Below, piece by piece: positions 48,091 through 60,992 of a DNA stretch of 64,000 bases. The DNA is taken from assembly GCA_000499405.2 (NCBI GenBank), contig HG738138.1, positions 24,563,687 through 24,627,686 on the forward strand, in the 5' to 3' direction. The translations under genes were made by a program, and so were the position numbers. A model generated the notes under the pieces. It was not told where the DNA came from, did not search any database, and worked only from the letters and a program-made list of their open reading frames with translations. The DNA comes from Onchocerca volvulus (Eukaryota > Nematoda > Chromadorea > Rhabditida > Onchocercidae). Positions within the stretch are counted from its first letter, which is position 1. Each line of letters begins with the position of its first letter.

Positions 48091-51000
48091 CTGAAATAAT
48101 AATTCTGCTGTCAACGGATAAAAAAAAAAAATAAAGAAGAAAAATTTTTCATGAAATGTGATATAATTTCACTAAACATTTTGTTATTTAATTGCAACTG
48201 ATAAAGATAATGATAATATTCTAATATTCCGTTGTGTTATATTGATATTTCCTTGGGATATTTCAGACATTTCTTAAGAAATTTCATTGACAAAATTATG
48301 AAATCGTTTTTTGCTTAAACTTCCGATGATATCTTCGCATTCGAGAAAGTTCAGATGTGGTAATACAAATGAATAAATTCTTCACACTTTTTCTCTTTAA
48401 TTTATCAGACTATTTGGTTTAAATCTTTACGATCTCTAATTTTAATTGTTTCATTTCTAATTAATTGGAATTAAAAAAGAAGAGTTTCCTTATTTATAAA
48501 TAAGCAGTATCTCTTCAATAGGAAAGATTTATTTCTGTTATTTGTAGTAAAAAAAATTTATTTCGATTGAAATAAATTATTTTAGAGTATAATGAATTCG
48601 GTTACATATTTTACAGTAACCCTAATTTTTTTTTTTTTCACGAATTGTATAAATTCAGAAAATATATTATCAAATCAATTTAGATTTGAATATTATTAAA
48701 TTAATTTAATGATAAAATTCTATTCGATATTTTAAATTTCGTCCGATCAGAAATGTATTATCTTCTTGAAAGAGTAAAAATTTTGCTAAAAAAAAAAGTT
48801 TCAGCGAACTAAGAAAATGATTCAATTCCTTCTTTTCTGTTTTTTGGTCGAAAAATGGTTGCGTTTGCTGAATAACTGGCGAAAAAGATACGAACATTTA
48901 TTAACTGCATTCATCATTTTCGTAATTTTCAGTTCGGACTAAAAAGGAAATTTTGGAAAGAAAATAAGCGCAATTTTTATCACGCCACTAAACGTAATTT
49001 GTCCGTTTTTTTTTTTTTTTTTTTTTTTTTGCTTTTAAAACTAATTATTTTACAGAAAATAGAAAACGCTGATTGGTTGATATAGAAAAATGAATTACGC
49101 TGTTAAGATTTAAATATCAGCATTGCGGATGATTATTAGTTTTCTAAAATTGCCCCTTCCTATTTTCTGATGTTTCTTATTTTACTTATTTTGTGCTTTA
49201 ATTTTTTCGACTTATTCATTTTTTTTTTTTATTCCAGTTTTTAAAAATTTGGATCTTTGTTCTTCTAGTTTACTACTGTAAAATTTTTCGATGAAATTTC
49301 TTAGAATTTTCAAACAATGAATCGAAAAAGTAAGATAAAGCACAAATAGACTGAAGCTCAAAAGACTTAGACTCAATAAATTCAAGAAATTGAGAAAATG
49401 AAGAGAGAAAATCTTTTACATTTATATTAATATATTTCTTTTATTTTTTATTAAAAACTTTACGATTTCTTTTTCCTAAGCTATGACTTGAAGAAATCAT
49501 TGATGAGCATCTTGGAATATTACGAATTATAGACTGATAAACAAGCCAGCTTATCAATCAATCATTATCAGAAATATAAATGGCAAATCTCCTGCGCGAA
49601 ATTTCATGAACAATAATTTACGCATTCATTATCTTAATTAATGTTAAACTTAAATTTCATTTTCACGGCATTTATTAAAAAAATTTTTGAACTTACTTAC
49701 GTTACACTATTGGCTTTCATCTTTCTGGACACGAGCCTAATTTCTCGGATCTGCATCGGTTTTCCACGTAATTATCTATAATAATATATTTTTGCATCTG
49801 TATTTTACATTGGTTTTGTAAACTTTTTAAATGCTCAAAAATTCGTCAGTTACTTCCAAATTTTCATCTAATTTTAACAATTTTTAAACTATCGTTTATG
49901 TGTGTCATGAAATTTTGATAAATTTGTGTAAATTTCCTTTGTATATACAATAGGTTGACAGTTGATAGAATGCTTAATATAAATTTTCATGATGTATATA
50001 AGTTAAATTACATTTAATTAAAAAGTTTGGATCAATTTTCTTCAAATATTTCGCGTTCGCTAAATTAATTTGAAATAAATTTTAAATCGATGACATAAGA
50101 ATTAAAACCTGTCTAAATTCAATCATTTGTTTTTTTGTTTTCTTTTTTTTTTTTTATAAAAAAAAAGAATTTTCGTTTTTACTTGAGGACGATAGAACCC
50201 TGTTTGTCGTGTGTCACAGATAGAGTTTTTAGTAAAAATTTTATTAATTAATTACTAGAGGAATTATTTTAATAGAAAGTAAAAGACAAGAATTTCACAG
50301 ACATAGGAAGAATTTTTATTGGTCTCAGCAATGGAAATTGTGACGAAAGTGATAAATGGAAGTTGCAATAAGGAAAACAGTCGCTAACACTAAACTCATT
50401 AATTTAATTAATCCAATTTGAATGATCCCAAGTCGATAAAATGATCTTTTTTATAGTGGCAGTTCCTTTATAATATTTTAGACATTTATTGGCAATTACT
50501 GTACAATGTCAGACATAAGTTTGATTATTAGCAAAATGAAAATTAGATAAATATTTCATATTAGTGTCATAATATATATTCTCTCATCTTAAGTGGATAA
50601 ATCATTTGAGAAATATTTTACAATACAAATTATTTGACATATTTCATTATTAAAATTATTCGTTTTTTGTTTTCGACAACCACCGAAATATTATTCAAAG
50701 TAGTCAATCTCAATCAATCTATTCCAAAGATTCATTCATTTTAGGTCCATTTATTCTTATATTTTAGGCTTATTAATTAATGCTGTGATCGTGATAAAAT
50801 CAGTGCATCAATGAATACACTTAATATATTCTGTGGTTCTATAACAATATAATAATAAAAGTAAAAGTGAAAATAAAAAAAAAATACCGCAAGATTTTTT
50901 ATTACAGATCATAAATGAGCAACTTGACAACAAATTATAGTATTATTAAAACTGTGAATCCTTTTAAAGTGTAATAGATGTCAAATGAAGAGACATACTA

Positions 51001-51582
51001 TTGTTGAAAAAGCAATTTTTCGTTCCTTTTCAAATCATTTATTAAAGTTTAAAAAGCATATTGAAGGGCAAATTTTTCTTTTACACTGATTGTAATCAAA
51101 AGTATCATGGCAAGTTACAGCAAATAATTGAGTGTACTGAAATTTTCATTTTTCAACTTATAACTTTTTCTAATGATGGGTCTTGAAATTTTTTCCAAAA
51201 ATTTCTATAGAATTGAAATGAAATTGAATAGAAATTAAATAAATTTTGGTATTACATATAAAGATTGTATATAATAATATTAACGCTTTGAAAATTTCAC
51301 CTTCCAATATTTTAGTTTTTTCATTTCTTATAAAGAATAAGTCGAGAAAAAAGTAACTATTTTTAACTTACTGTGATTAATTCTGATTAACACCAATAAC
51401 TCAAATTTAATTTAAAAAAAGAAAAAAAGGACGATTTTATGCTATTGTATAATTTTCAAATATCTTTCATGAATTTGTATAGCATTTGTCCAATTGACAT
51501 CAAATAGCATTAAAATATGTCATAAGTATTTTTCAGAAATTTACATCGGATTATTTTAAGCCGACATCAGATATCAATAAAT

Positions 51583-52516
51583 CTTTATAAATAAAAATGT
51601 AAATGCTACCTGTTACTTCTCAATGATTTCCGCAAGTTCTCCACCGATTCTTTTCAAATTTTGACACAGTCTTGTATCTCAATAGAGCATCATTTTTATA
51701 TAGACTTACTTATTTTTTTTACGTTCCACGTGCGTGAAAACTAAAATAGGTGAGCAGGCGGAGTTTACCTTCGTCTTCCTTTTTTTCTCTCATTCTCCTT
51801 CTTCCTCTCATTTCTCTAATAATAATTAATAATTAAAAAATAATAAATGATAATAAATAGTGATGAATAACAATAAATAATGGGTAAACAGTAGTAAATA
51901 ATAACAAACAACAATAATATTTTCACGTATAAGTAATAATAAATAATAGTCTTTCCACGTTTAAGTAATAATAAATAATAATAATGAACAATAAACAATA
52001 ATAAATCGTGAATAATAGTAAATAATGATAAATAAAAATAAATACTAATAAATAATGATAAATAATGATAAATAATAATAAGCAATAATAAATTATAATA
52101 AATAATAATTAATAATAATAATAAATAATAATGAATGATGATAAACGATAATAAATAACAATAAATAATAATGAATAATAAATAATAAATAATACTGAAT
52201 GATAATAAATCATGATAGTAATAATAACTGACAAATAATGATGAAAAATAACAAATAGTAATAAATCATGATAAATATTTAAAAACATTTGCTTATTCGA
52301 TTGCAACGTTTTAAAGTTAAGGACTTTCCGATACCTAAGATTTTGAATTAATATAGACAAGACGCATGTTTAAGAACTTTCGGAGGTTTAAGATTTTGAA
52401 CAAACGAACATTGACATTTTTGTTTATATAGACTATCTGGAGCCGGACAAATGAATCGCGGCCGGCCCTCACAGACTAGCTGGATCGGTCATGCGGAGAG
52501 TGCCGGGTCCAGCTAG
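51583..52516 (-). mobile_element. Helentron-type non-autonomous element (HINE), copy 2
   Basis: In minus orientation it begins CTAGCTGGACCCGGCACTCT, contains CTATATAAACAAAAATGTC, an ATT/ATA microsatellite core (about 51820-52270), and ends CATTTTTATTTATAAAG. Its boundaries are exact because copy A of the segmental duplication keeps the empty site: AATAAAT|ATGTCAT at 24046/24047 against AATAAAT-element-TATGTCAT here, with one extra T. The GC-rich 5' end (CCGGC, GGGCCGGCCGCG) contrasts with the AT-rich flanks. No coding capacity; the open frames in the microsatellite are artefacts. Confidence 0.9.
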
Positions 52517-52721
52517 TATGTCATAAATATCATTTGAAAATTTAAATGCGATTGTATCCGCTATCAAATAGCAATTAAAGATGCAAAACACTTAGATTGA
52601 ATATGCACTGAATGACGCAAAATCTTGATATTCTTTAATTTTATGTATCAGTACATAAAATGAAACGTCGGAAGGCAATTTTTCACGAATATCACGTCTA
52701 AATTATAGATTTCAAATCACT

Positions 52722-54270
52722 ATGGAACTATTTGCTCTTCAAATTGTTTTCTTCGTGCTGATGAAGCAAATAACAGCCTGGGGTACATCCTGGATGGAAG
52801 CCTGGAGCAGCCCATTTTGTCAATTTTGTGATTGTCCTCAACGAGAAACGGTCTGTCCTCCACCTCCACCAGTTGTGTGTCCACGTGTAGTCTGTCCTCA
52901 ATTTTCGTCACAAATGTGTCCGCCAGTATTCTGTCCTCCACGTGAGATATGTCCGCCTCCAGTTTGTCCTATGCAGCAAATTTGTCATTCTCAAGTCTGT
53001 CCGCCATGTGGAGCACATACTTCGCCCTTTGTATGCAATTTATTTTTTGAAATTTTGATTTTGATCAAATTGTTTACTTTTTTTTTTGCAAACGAGATTA
53101 CATAAATTTTGAAAATTTGCACAATTTCTGATGATTTTTGACGACTAAGCTATTAACTTCTATATCATATTACTTTACTAAAATCTTGCAGCATGGACAA
53201 TTAAAAGTTTATAAATGAGGATAAGATGTCGGTAAGTTAAAAAATATTAAATGCGTAACTTATGACATAATACAATAATGCATTCAAATAGAGACTTCCA
53301 TAGGACAAAGTTCATTTGAAATTTAAAAGATTAAATTGGTTTATTCATCGAAATTCATTTAAAAGTTTAAATTGGGTAGGTTATTTTCTGCAAATGATAA
53401 ATTCTTTAAATATTACCAGAAATTCCTTTCCGGAAACAAATCTCATAGCTTTATTAGCTAAATTTTATTTTGATTTTTTAGCTCATAGCTATTTCTGGAA
53501 TTGCAATTCTAGTATGAAATTGATTTTAACTATTGTTGTCCATGACGATCGAAGTGCATTCTAACCTTTCTTAAAAGATTTTCTCATTATATTTTCAAAA
53601 AAAAAAAAAACCATTGAAGATCGAGAATTGAAGATATTCTACCATTTGCTTTTTAGAACGGAATACTTAATAACTTGAAGAGGTAGGATACTTAAGTACA
53701 AATTTCCATGAAATTTTCTGTGAAAATAGAACAATCTGTTCTAATTTTTCATACCATTCAAATTTCAGCCTCCTGTTAAGTGCTGTAAGGGATGCAAATG
53801 TTCCACGCGATTTAAACGAGATTCTTCAAGCGCTAATGATTTAATGCAAGAAATCAATCCAGTCTGCAATAATGATCAATTAATGACAATTATGGAAAAG
53901 GTGACATTTTCTTGAATATTCTAATTTTTCAATGCACTATTTCTGTTTCTCCATAATATGGGCATGAATTCTGCCTGTGTATGCACTTGAATTACTTACG
54001 CTTTGATACTCGCAACATACGTAATTTATTGTTCGTTTCGTCAATTTTTTTCTGTGCAAAATGCATTGCTTATCTTATCAATTAATTTTACAGAAGATTG
54101 GAACGAATGCGACAGAAGCAGCGTTTGCCATAAAAAAAGAAGCGGATTCTAAGTTGAAAGCACAATTTAGTGTATTCTGTGCAATGAACGATTTGATATA
54201 TGTGGCACATGCGGGAAATTTTTGTCAGTATAAAAAAGGCGATATTATCTGTTTCGCCTATAAATTTTAA
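52722..54270 (+). CDS. Secreted ground-like (GRL) domain protein, copy 2
   Basis: Exons 52722-53030, 53769-53900 and 54094-54270, all phase 0, about 205 residues. Signal peptide MELFALQIVFFVLMKQITA; then a longer linker than copy 1 (TSWMEAWSSPFC), the CPPPP/VVCPRVVCP repeats, and the ground-like domain starting KCCKGCKCSTRFKR and ending YVAHAGNFCQYKKGD, CFAYKF. The Cys pattern is fully conserved with copy 1, while the repeat region and some linkers differ, so the pair has been under selection or has diverged only recently. Role as for copy 1 (apical matrix, inferred from the family). The gene sits in copy B of the segmental duplication just downstream of a HINE insertion, which may separate it from upstream control sequence. 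Confidence 0.9.
53192..53231 (+). other. 40-nt cassette-like exon with stops, grl copy 2 intron 1
   Basis: Identical to 24682-24721 including both splice signals and at least 130 bp on each side. Inclusion after exon 1 would give HGQLKVYK-stop. Confidence 0.5.
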
Positions 54271-54869
54271 TCATTTTCACTCTTTTTTTTTTGTGAATCT
54301 ATTGTACCAATAAAATTTTTAAAAATTTCGAATATTGAAAAAATTAAGTCATGTCATTACAGCTTGTTTTTTTTTTTCGCAAAATCTAATCTGAAGTTTT
54401 TCATTTCGGTACTTTTAGAAAAAAAAAATTGAATTCTTATCAAATTTTAACCTTTAAGGGAAAAATCAAGTCCTATGGAGAGAATTTTAATTCTTTTAAA
54501 CAACTTGGTAAAAAGAATTCTTATCAATATGAATGTTCTGAGTTTTTTTTCTTGCAAGAAAAGTTCTTTCTTGCTTTTCTAATTCTTTTTTTTTTTCTTT
54601 GATGAGAATCCTTGAATATTACTTAGCATAAATTTGAGTAGGATAACGTTATGCTGTAATGATAATTTCGAAAAATACTTATTGTATTAGATGTCTGAAT
54701 TTTCTGCTTTTATTTTTCCATTTTAATCTAAATGTTACTTAAAAATTCATTTTTTCTTTTGAAATTCCATATTATTTTTACGGGAAAATATAAACATGCA
54801 TGGGCAAAGAAAACTGAATAATCTTTATGTCTACCTGGATAAAACTGATCGTCGTAATTATATTCTGGA

Positions 54870-56175
54870 ATTTTTAATTTACTTCAATTTTACCTAATTT
54901 AAACGAAAATTTTTGAAGAGATTAGATTTATTATAACAATATTAATTTTAATATGATAATTGAAAAAAACTCTTGAAAATATTCAACAATTTCAAAAGTC
55001 TTAGCATTTAATTATGTTACAGATGAAATGAATATTTCAATTTTGATTACGACCTGAATAAAAAAAAAAAAAAAATCATTTGGTTTTTTGAAAATTTAGA
55101 ATTAATTTGTTAAATATTTGTAAAGGAAATGATAAGAAGCATACTAAACATTTACACTGGACACAACCATTATTATTACTCTAAAAGTCAAATAAAGAAT
55201 GTTTTTAAAATTTATGAAGCAGTGGACATTTAGTTCGTTTACATACTGCATAATTTTTCGCATAACGCAAATAGCCACGAGCACAAATTCTGCAAGTGCA
55301 AATTACTGTAGCGAAATAAATCCTACAAAAACAAATCTCCAATTAAAATTATGACATAAAGAAAAAAAGTGTATGTGAATAAGCTATAATAAAATAATAT
55401 AAACAAGGAAAAGTGAATTTTAGAATTTTCACTTAATTTTCTTATAAATATTCAATTTTCCATTTTTTTTTTCGAAAAATTAATTGTCGCAAGAAAATTT
55501 TCTCTTAGATATGATGGTAAAAATTTTTGAAAAATTCCTAAAATTTTTATTATATTTCAAAAAAAAAAAAAACCTGTTTCAAGTTCTGAAAATTCAAAAA
55601 AATTTTACACCATAGAAAAATGAAAGAAAAATTCAATAATTTTATTTTCATTACATATTTTTTGCTCATGCTTTATGTATATTTAGTGTAGTAATTTGAG
55701 AATTATAAAGGGTATCATACAAATGCAAATCTTTTATAGTTGATGAAACTTTGAATAAATTTTCGGAAGATTAATCAAATAATTGAATAATATGAATGTA
55801 ATTAAAAACTACTTACTTATCACAGTTAACATCACTGAGTTCTCACTAATCGTTACTGATTAAGTTTTGTATAGATGCACATTTGCACGGCAAACAATTG
55901 TTTGAATCTCATAATAAGCCATTTTCACATCATAATGAACAATGTTCCAGTGGTGGACAAATTGCTGGATTTACTATCAGTATTGGTTCTGAAAACTTAA
56001 ACTTTCATTTTTTTTTTCTGAGATTCAGAAATGTGAATAAATAGACATGAACAAAAATTAGGATAAAATTCTTGAATTTTTTTTTTTTTCGAAAGTAAAA
56101 ATTTTATAGTTAGAGAATGAAAATGAAAAGAAAAAAATTTTTAGTTATTTTAAAAGAATTAATCAAATAGTAACC
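54870..56175. other. No gene seen; unique to the copy B side
   Basis: AT-rich DNA that replaces the BUB-1 fragment region of copy A. A short block at about 55230-55325 (minus strand, Cys-containing) is not supported by splice sites. Confidence 0.5.
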
Positions 56176-56179
56176 ATCA

Positions 56180-56710
56180 ATCATCAAAACAAATATGGCA
56201 TATATTTTTGGCAATAAAGTATACAATAAGACAATCTGAAACATAAGAGCAACTGGAAATTCAATTAAAATAAAAAATATTTAGCGAGAAAAAGTTGATT
56301 TTTAAAATAATTTTTCTTTTGGACAAAATAAAAATGAGAATTTAAAAAATTTACTAGATAATTCATTAAACAATATTAACACTAATTAATCAGTTAATCA
56401 TTAACTAATCAGTTAATCAGTTGACCAAATCAGTTAATTAATCAGTTAACTAATTAATCAGTTAATCATTAATCATTAACTAATTAATCAGTTTAAAAAA
56501 ATGACATCTTTTTTTAAAAAAATCAAACAGCAAAAGAAAGTCATACCAGAAATGGCTCAAAAGATCAAAATATCATGTGGCTTTCTGATTACAAAGAAAA
56601 AAAACTGCACGTATGCTCTCTTTTTTCTTGCCAAATTGCACGTAAAGCACAATCCTTCTCTTTCGCATGCTTTTTTGGAATGTCTCGATCCGATTGAAAT
56701 TAGATGATAT
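56180..56710. repeat. Segmental duplication copy B, second block
   Basis: Matches 28290-28760. It contains a plus-strand frame (KKIKQQKKVIPEMAQKIKIS) that is broken in copy A and has no recognised domain, so it is not called a gene. Confidence 0.8.
56385..56495. repeat. AATCAGTT / TTAACTAA tandem repeat
   Basis: Degenerate repeats of AATCAGTTAATCATTAACT, absent from the equivalent place in copy A (about 28490), so expanded after duplication. Confidence 0.85.
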
Positions 56711-57162
56711 GAACAATGGGTTAGGATGGTGCGCTAAAATTTGTTTGTATTATATATGAATTTTGTTTAAAAAAATTCTTTCATGTTACTTTCTAGTTTG
56801 ATCAGATGCATGTATTTTACAGGATTGCACGTAATTTATAAATTGCTTCATCGGTACCGTCCAGTTAAATTGTATCGAGAACAATTCATAAAATTTCTGG
56901 AATTGTTGCTGGAGTTTCTATAATTAAGAAAAACAGGAAACGCAATTACTCTTGGTATCATATCCTAAGATTTTATTTTGCTATTGTTATCTTACTCTGA
57001 GATATTGTATTTCTTTGAATTGTTACTATGATTATAGTTTTTTATAATTGGCTTTTATATTAAAGTTGTTAGGCATTGAATTTTGAAATTTTATTTCAAC
57101 AGTTATTATGTTTTAAAATGATTATGACTGAGAATTATGAATTTTTTTAAAATTAAATTTGC

Positions 57163-57168
57163 TTTTAG
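57163..57168 (+). promoter_or_regulatory. Probable spliced-leader trans-splice acceptor of zhp
   Basis: TTTTAG followed by GG and the start codon. No coding exon precedes it, and the closeness to ATG is typical of nematode SL trans-splicing. Inferred, not proven. Confidence 0.45.
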
Positions 57169-57170
57169 GG

Positions 57171-58896
57171 ATGGGTGATTGGATTCACTGTAATGTATGC
57201 ATTCGTATGCCATCTCAAGGTAACGAACAGTATCCATTTTATTTCACATCATGTGGTCACATCATTTGTGGTAAATGCTACGAAACAGGTCAGTTAATTT
57301 GTCCGTCTTTCACAATCTACTCATTCTTGAAAAATTTTCTGGAAGTTTTTTAATTTTCTGCCAAACCCACATCGTTCATTTTCAAAATCATATGATGATT
57401 TCGATGGAATTCAAAAATTGATTTGATACAAAAGTATATATTTATTCAATTTTTCGATATTTTCCCAAGTAATTTGACATTTTCAGCTCCTCAAGGTCAT
57501 TGCATGCGGTGTAGCAAGCATGCCAATGCAGTGAAAATTAATCGGAATCTTCGGAGCGATTTGCAAATGTATTTTCTAAATCCAAAAGAATTGCTGGATC
57601 AATATGTCAAAAATTTGAATGCGGTTTTGGATTTTCAAAGTAGCCATCGTCAACATTTACAAAAAGCAAAACAAGAACAGGCAAGTAGTTCATATCAATT
57701 ATTAGTAAACTTGCAGATATCGGTACTCATCAAAATTACCAGTAAATAAGAATTTACAAACGATGCAATTGATTGATCGATGTTATAGCAGAAGAAAGCA
57801 ATGAAATATGTAATATCGGCACAACTCGTAATGAAGCAGAAGACCGAAAGGGAAAGGTTGGTATAATTCACCGTTTAGTGAGTAAAGCATAAATATGCGT
57901 TTTGTTGAGATTCTGGAATAATTTTCAGGAAAGCTTTAGCTGAAAAAGATTCACTAATAAGAGAAATTGAAAAGCTTCGACATCATGCTCAGAAATTGGA
58001 ACAGATGTACGTTTATTGATTTTCATTGCTCATTATTTTCCAATTTCATGATAATTCTGAGTAAGAGCTAAACTTTTTAATCACAAAATTAACTTTATAG
58101 AGGAAAAAGGAGAGAGATTAAAATGGTTTCATATATTGTTTGTTCAAGACTTCTACTTATCTCGTTTGGGAAAATTGAATTCATTGTCTTTCAGGTTGGC
58201 TAGCAACTCTGTTTCACGTAATAATTTACAAAGTCCTCATTCGGTTGGACGAAGTAATAAGTTAATCTATTTTTCTTAAGCCACATGTTTGATAAACTAA
58301 CAGTTTAAAGTTTTGAAATGGCGTTTTTATATTTTCTCACGAAAGGGATAATTTGAATTCATAACGAAATCGTTGTGCAGATGATTATTACGGTTTTGAT
58401 AATTCATTATCTTGTATCCTAAAACATTCCAATACGACAATTTTTTTTTTCTCTCTCAGGAGGTAGTATAGCTTCGACAGAAAGAAGTGGTGGAAGTTCT
58501 TCGGGACGTTTTGCCACCAGTACTCCCATCAGCGACTGCTTAGAAACGGTATTACCAAAAGATTTTCTTATTAAAAAATGCTTACATCAATCTTTTCTAT
58601 AGCATTTCTTTGAATATGTTCAAATTCAGTCATTCTTTACTTTCCAATTTAAGCTTGTAATTTGTCACGCAAAATTATGTGACTTTCGCATGATACTCGT
58701 TTTACTGCATGTTCTGACTTATTACAATTCTTGTAACTTTCAGGATGGGTTTAAGCTGACTGGAGAAAATCGTTCACTTAGCCGCGTAACTGCTGCCTTT
58801 TCTCGCAATGGTATAGAACCAAGTCCTATTGCTTTATCTGCTGCCGCCATTACGACACCTGATATGCTGGGTTTAAGAAAACGCTCAGAAAAGTAA
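57171..58896 (+). CDS. zhp-3: ZHP-3/RNF212-like RING protein of meiotic recombination
   Basis: Seven exons: 57171-57288, 57487-57680, 57789-57856, 57929-58006, 58195-58253, 58460-58548, 58744-58896; all join in phase to give 252 residues. Residues 1-55 hold a RING: CNVC, TSCGH, CGKC, CMRCSKH. Then NRNLRSDLQMYFLNP and a coiled coil (QKAKQEQ, MKQKTERERKALAEKDSL, EIEKLRHHAQKLEQ), and a Ser/Gly/Thr-rich tail (STERSGGSSSGRFATSTPIS) ending GLRKRSEK. This is the Zip3/HEI10/RNF212/ZHP family, SUMO or ubiquitin ligases on the synaptonemal complex that choose crossover sites. Shorter than C. elegans ZHP-3, so exact orthology within ZHP-1 to ZHP-4 is uncertain. Intron 2 is GC-AG (CAG|GCAAGT). TTTTAG two bases before the ATG is a probable spliced-leader acceptor. 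No damage seen. Confidence 0.88.
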
Positions 58897-58899
58897 ATT

Positions 58900-60045
58900 A
58901 ATTTCTTCTTAAAAACACTTGTAGTTAAATATAACAGACAGCATCAGTTATTCATTTAAATTGGAAAATATCAGTATTAATCTAGAGCATGAGAAATTAT
59001 GAACTAGAATGATTTTAAAATATACCTAGCAAGTTTTGATTTTTGGCTGAATCATTTTTAATCATGTACTATTTTCCTTATGCTTATCTCATTGAAGTTT
59101 TGACTGATTTTTGTAAAATAAATCATCTTCAGATTCGATAAAAACTGGTTGATTGGAAAAGGAGCAACACCGAATCACATATTTTCGTAGATAGAATGTT
59201 GTAATCCCAATTTCCTGATGCACTATCTATTAGTTCATAGCATTAGTTTTAAATTGTAATTTTTGTATTTTTTTATTTATTTAATAATCATTTTATGATC
59301 GTCTTCCAATTCAAACTAAAATATGTTTGATATGTTAATTTGCTAAATGTTATCTTGCAAATGGAACATCATAAGTATTATATTTTCTAAGTACACTTGC
59401 AACGTTTTAGCAGTTTTTATCATTTTTTAATCGTGATTGAATATTTCTGAAAATAATATCCCTCTATTAGACATAGATAATTGTGAAGGTCTTCCTTATA
59501 ATTTGTTTACATTTATGGATAATTAGGATTGAAGAGATGTTTTGACTAATATGAGATGCAAAAATAAATAAGGTGAAGAAAGATTAACTTATTTGTAGTA
59601 CTGCAGTTTTAATGATTAAATGTTATTAATTACATGCTTTTTCAATGCAACACATTTTTTTTGTGAAAACGAAGGAAAAACTGTATATTTCATTTACTAA
59701 TTAAATTAGTATAAATTTAGTATAAAGAGTATTGTAAATTTAGTTGGAGAGATATTTATTTGTGAGTTTCAAATATTTCGCACTAGAAATCATATTTGTA
59801 TAAATATATGTTTATTATATGGTGAATGATGTTTTCCAAATTGTTGAATGAAAATAATAATTGATTAAAAGTTGTATTTATCATTGAAAACTTTTTTGGT
59901 ATTATTTCTTCGGACTCATTTATTCAACTTTGTTTCTTTTATTTCTAATTTACAGTAACATAATAGTATCTACAAAGAAAAAATAGTAGAAAAGTCTGAA
60001 TACTATTTTGAAGTACTATTATTTCGCCGATAAGGTAGTTGTGTA
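58900..60045. other. 3' region of zhp, no further gene seen
   Basis: AT-rich. Poly-A signals such as AATAAA-like motifs occur after 59560, but none can be assigned with certainty. Confidence 0.45.
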
Positions 60046-60047
60046 GG

Positions 60048-60426
60048 ATGGTAGAAGTTTCATTAAGTTTTAAAATCAAAGAGGCTGAAAATCCTATTCT
60101 AGAAGTTACTGATGCTTGACGGGACATTGCATTTACTGAATCAATTAAAAAAGCGGATATCAAATTTGCTTGGAGCGGGCTACCTGATAAGACTGATAGT
60201 TTTTATAATGGACTAGAATTTAGAATTGTAGATGAATTTGATATCGAAAATAAACATGTGACAAATATGAAAGGTCACTTACTTATGTTGATAAAATTAC
60301 TCAAAAAGATGAGGATTCAAAAAGAATAAAGTATTTGCTAACTAAATGTGGAAGAAAGTTTCAGGCTTTGAAATATGATCAAAGTAGCCAATCTGCATTT
60401 CGAAATACGATACTCGAGATGGACTG
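60048..60426 (+). pseudogene. Degenerate intron-free frame, possible bacterial fragment
   Basis: From ATGGTAGAAG: VEVSLSFKIKEAENPILEV, one TGA, then RDIAFTESIKKADIKFAW, GLPDKTDSFYNGLEFRI, DEFDIENKHVTNMKGH, and after a shift YVDKITQKDEDSKRIKYLL, AFRNTILEMD-stop. About 125 codons of good protein texture with one stop and one frameshift and no introns. It lies directly next to a bacterial transposase remnant, so co-transfer from Wolbachia is plausible. I do not recognise the protein. Confidence 0.45.
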
Positions 60427-60516
60427 ATTATGGAATAATATTTATCAAAATTAAAATTTTTATCTAGCATATTCTTTTTCTTTATGGCGCAAAATTATAC
60501 ATCAGTTCTTACTGCT

Positions 60517-60840
60517 TTATATCTGGTTGATGTAGTACAATACTTTTTTATCCATATAAACAGCTCCAGAATTGGGCATAATATGCTTAAAACTTTCAGC
60601 ATCGCTAACATTAGCTCTGATAACCGCAACTTTATTAATCATATCCGATTGTTTTGATAACATTATCAAAGCTTATTAATTCTTTTACAGCCAAATCTCG
60701 CATCTTTATCTTTATAAATCTTAGGTAACATCTTATAATTAAACTTTTCAAGTTTCTTTTTTCTTGCCTTATCTCTTTTTTTCATAGACTTGCCTTAGAG
60801 ATTAAGTGGGTAGCATCTACAAATGTGAATGCCTTGCTCG
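60517..60840 (-). pseudogene. Bacterial DDE transposase remnant (probable Wolbachia IS)
   Basis: Minus-strand reading: KAFTFVDATHLISKASL, TGA where the family has Trp, KKRDKARKKKLEKFNYKML, DKDARFGCK, then a broken segment equivalent to NKFWYGYK, then INKVAVIRANVSDAESFKH, IMPNSGAVYMDKKV and a stop. FVDA-THLISKA, DK-ARxGCK, INKVAV and GAVYADKG are landmarks of the IS4/IS5-type DDE transposases common in Wolbachia; catalytic Asp of VDA and the D of YxDK are visible. Multiple stops and frameshifts; no terminal repeats recognised. The donor genus is inferred. Confidence 0.75.
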
Positions 60841-60992
60841 GTTGAAAAAAGATTTTCGGATCAATCAAATGTTGGCTAAATGAAAAATTTTGATTATTTG
60901 ATTTAACAAGTTTGATTAATCACTTAAATTCGAAATCTTTTTCCTCAAATAGGGATGATTCAATTTCGCAGTACAATTTCTTTTTGTTTTAG

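Larger units (their letters stand above)
48770..54868. repeat. Segmental duplication copy B (grl-containing)
   Basis: Collinear with 20485-26360 (see copy A). Copy B carries a HINE insertion at 51583-52516 that is absent from A and lacks A's second 54-bp repeat. Stretches outside the grl gene and the HINE show no secure gene; the signal-like first exons at 21.4 and 21.8 kb of copy A are decayed here. Confidence 0.85.

Noticed and set aside
51816..52360. Ile/Tyr-rich open frames on the minus strand
   Set aside because: Products of the AAT/ATA microsatellite inside the HINE.
56501..56707. 68-codon plus-strand frame rich in Lys
   Set aside because: Broken in the paralogous block at 28.5 kb and without recognisable domain or splice context.
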